Origin: Planotetraspora thailandica
GTDB lineage: Bacteria; Actinomycetota; Actinomycetes; Streptosporangiales; Streptosporangiaceae
Assembly: GCF_016863335.1 (NCBI RefSeq)
Contig: NZ_BOOR01000024.1
Location: 113,789-177,788, forward strand
Reading direction: 5' to 3'
Length of the DNA: 64,000 nt
The notes below the pieces were generated by a model, which was not told the DNA's origin, searched no databases, and worked only from the letters and a program-made list of their open reading frames with translations. This document shows positions 60,287 to 64,000 of this stretch, piece by piece. The translations under genes and the position numbers were made by a program. Each line of letters opens with the position of its first letter. Within the stretch, counting starts at the first letter, position 1.

Positions 60287-60629
60287 CCCCCCCAACCTCC
60301 CAGACCCCCCTTGGCCCCCCTTGGCCCCCCTTGGCCCCCCTGGGCGTGATCATGCAGAAGTTCGCCGCCACGCCATGCGACGTGCGCAAACCCTCACCGT
60401 GATCATGCAGAAGTTCGTCATCGTGCCTCACGACCTGCGCAAACATGATGCGTGATCATGCAGAAGTTCGCCGCCACGTCGCGTGACCTGCGCAGATGCC
60501 ATCCGTGATCATGCACTGCTGCACCTGAAGTCGCGATCTTTTCTCACGTTCTTTGGCGTGTTCGCCCCACCAGGCGGCCCGTTATGGTGACGATGGTCCT
60601 GCAAAGGATCACGAACGAGGGAAGATCGC
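60287..60629. other. 343-bp intergenic region with repeat array 5
   Basis: Begins with a C-rich stretch including three tandem copies of CCCCCCTTGG (60305-60334 region), then repeat array 5, then about 100 bp leading to the next gene with a purine-rich AACGAGGGAAG before its ATG (60630). No gene seen. Confidence 0.8.
60346..60523 (+). repeat. Repeat array 5: four forward 53-bp units
   Basis: Boxes start at 60346, 60399, 60452 (all perfect) and 60505 (terminal, GTGATCATGCACTGC); spacing exactly 53 each time. After each of the first three boxes, 14 variable bases are followed by GACGTGCGCAAAC, GACCTGCGCAAAC and GACCTGCGCAGAT, the best conserved form of the second box. The leader is the tandem CCCCCCTTGG stretch ending CCTGGGC. 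Confidence 0.95.
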
Positions 60630-62318
60630 ATGAGAAGCCGCCTGACCGCCGGCGCCGGGTTCCTGGCCCTGGCGGTGGCCGCGCTCACGGCCCCGGCGAT
60701 CGCCTGGTCCATGTCCGCTCGTTCCACCCCGGAAGTCCCCCGCACTCGCCTTCCCGCCGTCACCGACCATAAGACAGACGTCCCGATCAGGTCCGCCGAC
60801 GTGAGCGCCCCGGGTGGCGCGCCCGTCGCCGCACCGCCTCCGGACACCCGTACGGCCGGACCCGACGAGGACGGCCGTCCCGCCGAAAGCCCTCCGGATA
60901 CACGGCGACTCCCGGCGACCTCACCGGCGGCCGCTCTCCCGAGCAGCGGTTTCCCCCTCGGCGAGGCCGGTGCGATCGACAAAACCGTGAAACATGTGGC
61001 CCCCGGCCTCGACTACATCACCCTCAGGCACGGCAAGCCCGCCGACGGCTACAGCGTGAGCGTCGTCATCGGCGGCAAGGACGCCTTTCGGAAGGGGACC
61101 GCGCAGGCCCAGGCGCTCGCGGTGCAGGCGGCCGGGTTCAGCCCCACCTTTGTGAGATTCACCCGGCCGGCCGTCGCCGACTACCCGGCCGCGGACCTCT
61201 GGATGGTACGGGTGGGTGCCTGGCCTCTCAGCGAGAAGGTCGAAGCCGAGCGGGTCGTCAAGCGGCTCAAGGATGCGGGCATCTCCGCAAAGGTCGATTT
61301 CGAAGGCGACGACGGCTTCGTGACCGATGGCCCGTGGACCGTACGCGTCCTGATGATCGACCCGCGCGCCTTCAAGGGCTCCGTCCGAGCGTCGCTGGGA
61401 GCCGGGGTCGCCCAGCGGGAGACGGTCTCCGCGATGGCGGCGGCGGACAAGGCCATCGCGGCCGTCAACGGCGGGTTCTTCGACATCCACACACTCAGAG
61501 AGTTCAGCGGAGACCCGACCGGGATCTCCGTCGTGAACGGCAAGCTCCTCAGCGAGGCGGTGCCTGGCCGTACGGGACTGGTGATGGTGGGCCGGCAGGC
61601 CCGGGTGACCGAGCTGTCGACATCGGTCACGGCGACGGCCGACAACGGCGCCGCGCAGGCCGTCGGCGGTCTCAACCGGTTGCCCCGGACGGGCGAACTG
61701 GTGATGTACACGAAGGAACTGGGCAGGTCCACACCCGCCGATCACGGAGTCGAGGCGGTGCTCGACGCCTCCGGAGCCGTGCTCAAGGTGCGCAACGCCG
61801 GGGGGCGTGTCGCGCGGGGCACCCGGGTGCTGCACGGCGTCGGGGCCGCCGCGGCTTGGCTCGACGAGCATGCGGCGAAAGGCAGGACCATCGACGTGAC
61901 CACCGAGGTCACCGACCTGCGCACGCACCGGGCCATTCCGCTCACACCCGACACCAGCATCATCGGCGGTGCCATCGGACTCGTACGGGACGGGGAGACG
62001 TCGATCACCGCCGCCCGGGACGGCATGGCGAACAACAACATGATCGTGCGTCGGCATCCCCGCACGCTCGCCGGAGTCACCGTGTCGGGGGTGCTGATTC
62101 TCGCCGTCGTGGACGGCCGCGCCCCGGGAACCGCCGTGGGCGCGTCGTTCTACGAGAGCGCAGAACTGATGCGCTGGCTCGGCGCGCGGGACGCGATGAA
62201 CCTGGACGGCGGCGGATCGAGCACGATGGTCATCGGCCGCAAGGTGGTCAACCGTCCGTCCGACGGCACCGAGCGCGGCGTCGGCGACGCGCTGCTGGTC
62301 GTCCGCGGTGGGTCGTGA
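60630..62318 (+). CDS. Exported SPOR plus phosphodiester-glycosidase-like protein
   Basis: A 562-residue exported protein. Signal peptide (MRSRLTAGAGFLALAVAALTAPAIA), a Pro-rich linker, a SPOR-like domain (about residues 135-235, with WMVRVGAWPLSEKVEAERVVKRLKDAGISAKV) expected to bind denuded peptidoglycan, then a NAGPA-like phosphodiester glycosidase domain (AAVNGGFFDI, IVRRHPRTLAGV, ARDAMNLDGGGSSTMVI). NAGPA enzymes uncover mannose 6-phosphate in animals; the bacterial role is probably glycan or teichoic-acid phosphodiester cleavage. Confidence 0.87.
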   Translation: MRSRLTAGAGFLALAVAALTAPAIAWSMSARSTPEVPRTRLPAVTDHKTDVPIRSADVSAPGGAPVAAPPPDTRTAGPDEDGRPAESPPDTRRLPATSPAAALPSSGFPLGEAGAIDKTVKHVAPGLDYITLRHGKPADGYSVSVVIGGKDAFRKGTAQAQALAVQAAGFSPTFVRFTRPAVADYPAADLWMVRVGAWPLSEKVEAERVVKRLKDAGISAKVDFEGDDGFVTDGPWTVRVLMIDPRAFKGSVRASLGAGVAQRETVSAMAAADKAIAAVNGGFFDIHTLREFSGDPTGISVVNGKLLSEAVPGRTGLVMVGRQARVTELSTSVTATADNGAAQAVGGLNRLPRTGELVMYTKELGRSTPADHGVEAVLDASGAVLKVRNAGGRVARGTRVLHGVGAAAAWLDEHAAKGRTIDVTTEVTDLRTHRAIPLTPDTSIIGGAIGLVRDGETSITAARDGMANNNMIVRRHPRTLAGVTVSGVLILAVVDGRAPGTAVGASFYESAELMRWLGARDAMNLDGGGSSTMVIGRKVVNRPSDGTERGVGDALLVVRGGS

Positions 62319-62343
62319 GCGCCCCGCCCGTGGAGCGGAGTCG

Positions 62344-63237
62344 TTACCGTCCTTCGGCTGAGGACATCAGCGCGGCGATCGTGTCGTCATCGCAGGTGTC
62401 CCAGAACGTGCCGACGACGTCTTCGAGGTGGTCGAACGAAGCCGCCTCGAAGAGCACCTCCTGATATTTCGTGATGTCGTAGTGCGTGGTGCCCATGGCC
62501 TTGAGGTCGAGCGGGCGGATGTCCATCCCGCGGAACTCCTCGATCTCGCCCGACGAGCTCAGGATGCCCGCGCCGTACGCCTTGGTCTCGCCGTGCTCGC
62601 GCATGACCCCGAACTCGAGAGTGAACCAGAAGACCTTCGAGACGAACTCCAGGGCCTCGTCGCTCTCGACCCGTCGCGCGGCCTGGCCCGCGAGCCGGTA
62701 GAGGTCGGCGAAACGCGCCGAGGCCAGCGTGTTCCCGTGCCCGATGACCTCGTGGATGATGTCGGGCTCAGGCGTGTAGAAGGGCACGGAATGATGCCTG
62801 ATGTACTGCGTGGAGTAGAACAATCCGTCCGCCAGCACGCTGTAGAACTCACGAAGCGGCACAAGCCCCGCCGCCGGCATGTACCGGAATCCGGTGATCG
62901 GCTGGAGGAGGTCGCTGACCTCCTGAAGCTGAGGGATGTGATCCGCGGGAAGACCGAGGCGGGCCGCCGCCTCGATGAACTCGTGCACCGCGTATTTGGC
63001 GTGCTTGAGGCCGAGCTGCTCCGTGACGAGCGCCCACACGTGGTGCTCTTCCTCCGTGTATTCGGCGTGAGGGATGGGATCCCCCGGCTTGTACCCGAGT
63101 GCGAGGGCCGCGATGGCGTTGCGCCGGTTCCGGTACACCGTGTCCGCGAACCCGGGATGGCTGCTCGCCAGCTCGACGACGACGGAGCCGTCATCACGCT
63201 TCTCGACCGGGGCGAAATACTGCGCTTCCTCGAACAT
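62344..63237 (-). CDS. phhA: Phenylalanine 4-monooxygenase
   Basis: A 297-residue pterin-dependent aromatic amino acid hydroxylase converting phenylalanine to tyrosine. Iron ligands H162 and H167 (DIIHEVIGHGN) and E208 (FWFTLEFGV) are all present, with YRNRRN near the start and GFRYMPAAGLVPLREFYSVLADGLFYSTQYIRHHS. Length is that of bacterial enzymes without the regulatory domain. AGGAGAT precedes the ATG at 63237. Divergent from an Lrp-family gene, which likely activates it in response to phenylalanine or tyrosine. Confidence 0.95.
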   Translation of the reverse strand: MFEEAQYFAPVEKRDDGSVVVELASSHPGFADTVYRNRRNAIAALALGYKPGDPIPHAEYTEEEHHVWALVTEQLGLKHAKYAVHEFIEAAARLGLPADHIPQLQEVSDLLQPITGFRYMPAAGLVPLREFYSVLADGLFYSTQYIRHHSVPFYTPEPDIIHEVIGHGNTLASARFADLYRLAGQAARRVESDEALEFVSKVFWFTLEFGVMREHGETKAYGAGILSSSGEIEEFRGMDIRPLDLKAMGTTHYDITKYQEVLFEAASFDHLEDVVGTFWDTCDDDTIAALMSSAEGR

Positions 63238-63289
63238 ATCTCCTATGACAGCAACTGGTCGATTGGCTGGCAAGAGCGACCAATTAAAG

Positions 63290-63304
63290 TGAGCGAATCG
63301 CTCA
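63290..63304. promoter_or_regulatory. Lrp-type palindromic operator
   Basis: TGAGCGAATCGCTCA is a perfect 15-bp inverted repeat (7-bp arms, one central base) between phhA and the Lrp gene. A related TAGTCGATTCGACCAG element lies at 63332-63347, 42 bp on, two or four helical turns as expected for an Lrp oligomer. Confidence 0.65.
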
Positions 63305-63368
63305 ATATCGTCGCATTCTTCGTGTCGGCGCTAGTCGATTCGACCAGTCTGGGCGTAGCCTCGTCCGC

Positions 63369-63839
63369 ATGCTGGACGCCCTCGACAGCCAACTGCTGGT
63401 CACCATGCGAGCCAACCCCCGGATCGGGCTGACCGAGCTCGCCCGGCTGCTCGGCGTCGCCCGCGGAACCGTGCAGGCTCGCCTGGAAAAACTCACCATG
63501 CGAGGTGTGATCAGCGACTTCGGGCCGACGGTCGTGACCGAGGAGATCGGCTACCCGATCCTCGCGTTCGCCTCTCTCCAGATCGCACAGGGAAAGCTCA
63601 CGGAAGCCGTACAGACCCTCGGCACCATCCCCGAAATTCTCGAGGTGTACGGCACCAGCGGCCAGGCCGACCTCCTGTGCCGCGTCGTCGCGCGAAGCAC
63701 GCCACATCTCCAGGAGATCATCGCGAGGATCCTCGCATCTCCTGCCGTTCAGCGGACCGACACCACCATCGCCTTGTCGACCCAGATTCCCTTCCGCATC
63801 GACCCTCTTCTCAGGGCGGCCGCAGAGCCCGCCCCCTGA
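63369..63839 (+). CDS. Lrp/AsnC-family transcriptional regulator
   Basis: A 156-residue feast/famine regulator: N-terminal winged helix (LDALDSQLLVTMRANPRIGLTELARLLGVARGTVQARLEKLTMRGVISDFGP) and a C-terminal RAM ligand-binding domain (VTEEIGYPILAFASLQIAQ...EILEVYGTSGQADLLCRVVARS). Divergent from phhA, so phenylalanine or another aromatic amino acid is the likely effector. TAGCCT (63356-63361) lies 7 nt before the ATG, so probably leaderless. Confidence 0.92.
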   Translation: MLDALDSQLLVTMRANPRIGLTELARLLGVARGTVQARLEKLTMRGVISDFGPTVVTEEIGYPILAFASLQIAQGKLTEAVQTLGTIPEILEVYGTSGQADLLCRVVARSTPHLQEIIARILASPAVQRTDTTIALSTQIPFRIDPLLRAAAEPAP

Positions 63840-63888
63840 CCCCCCAATCCTCGGACGTCGTCACCGGAATCGCAGTGTCGCGCCGATG

Positions 63889-63948
63889 CTGAGTTGAGGC
63901 TGCTTGGGAAACGCAGGGCCGGCCAGCTGCCCGTGATCGTCAACTCAG
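63889..63948. other. Distant inverted repeat near window end
   Basis: CTGAGTTGA (63889-63897) and TCAACTCAG (63940-63948) are perfect 9-bp arms 42 bases apart, downstream of the Lrp gene. The right 50 bases to the window edge end in a GGGG/CCCC pair cut by the edge. No gene is called in 63840-64000. Confidence 0.5.
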
Positions 63949-64000
63949 TGAGATGCGAGCCTCGTGTGCGGAGAAAGCGTCACGGGGGGAAAGACCCCTG

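Noticed and set aside
63749..63943. Small minus-strand frame at the window end
   Set aside because: Antisense to the Lrp gene for half its length, with no ribosome-binding site or recognisable motif.

Overview
The window is very GC-rich, uses many GTG starts and ATGA/GTGA gene overlaps, and carries actinobacterial families (DasR-type GntR, PucR, LAL/LuxR, PknB-type kinase, DUF4081-GNAT next to ispG, actinobacterial glucosamine kinase). It comes from a filamentous actinomycete chromosome. Streptosporangiales is my best guess, made from gene content only without a search. I see no tRNA, rRNA, transposase, integrase, CRISPR-Cas or replication origin.

Layout. 1-4 kb: end of an SDR gene, a LOG-like gene, an ATP-grasp gene and a GH3 hexosaminidase. 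4.3-5.7 kb: a KstR2-like repressor overlapping an AlkD-like gene. 5.7-12.7 kb: an amino-sugar uptake and degradation operon (secreted CBM3/GH16-like enzyme, GH20, two permeases, binding lipoprotein) with a divergent DasR-like GntR regulator. 12.7-18 kb: aminobutyraldehyde dehydrogenase, two-component pair, membrane protein, GT1 glycosyltransferase. 18.2-20.3 kb: glucosamine kinase and SIS isomerase/deaminase-like protein, probably the cytosolic continuation of the amino-sugar pathway. 20-36 kb: carbonic anhydrase, several one-component regulators with targets, a Ser/Thr kinase, a CHAP protein, acyl-CoA dehydrogenase, Ohr, a LAL regulator, an MBL hydrolase, and a HipA-like kinase/DUF3037 pair. 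36-41.5 kb: GNAT, secreted peptidase, ispG and dxr (MEP pathway) without the M50 protease usually between the last two. 41.5-45.3 kb: secreted protease, PPK2 and a Pit phosphate transporter. 45.4-60 kb: aldehyde dehydrogenases, gabT, mmsA, a class III aminotransferase, a polyamine-type binding protein and two PucR regulators (GABA, polyamine and beta-amino acid catabolism), plus an MFS exporter with its TetR repressor. 60-64 kb: SPOR/phosphodiester glycosidase, phenylalanine hydroxylase and its Lrp regulator.

The most unusual feature is a family of intergenic repeat arrays at five places (about 1.04-1.48, 22.04-22.21, 27.89-27.98, 34.54-34.97 and 60.30-60.52 kb). Each is built from a 52-54 bp unit: a 19-bp box GTGATCATGCAGAAGTTCG, 14 variable bases, a GACCTGC-like box, then about 13 variable bases. 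Arrays start beside a gene end with a C-rich leader, carry 2-5 units per arm, and end in a degenerate terminal box. Two arrays consist of two arms facing each other around a central inverted pair. The boxes supply stop codons or tails to neighbouring genes. I do not recognise this family, and it is not CRISPR in the usual sense.

Regulation can be read at many loci: a KstR2-type operator, a DasR-like site, paired or triple TetR operators, MerR and Lrp palindromes, and at least nine starts placed 6-7 nt after a TANNNT -10 box, suggesting leaderless mRNAs.
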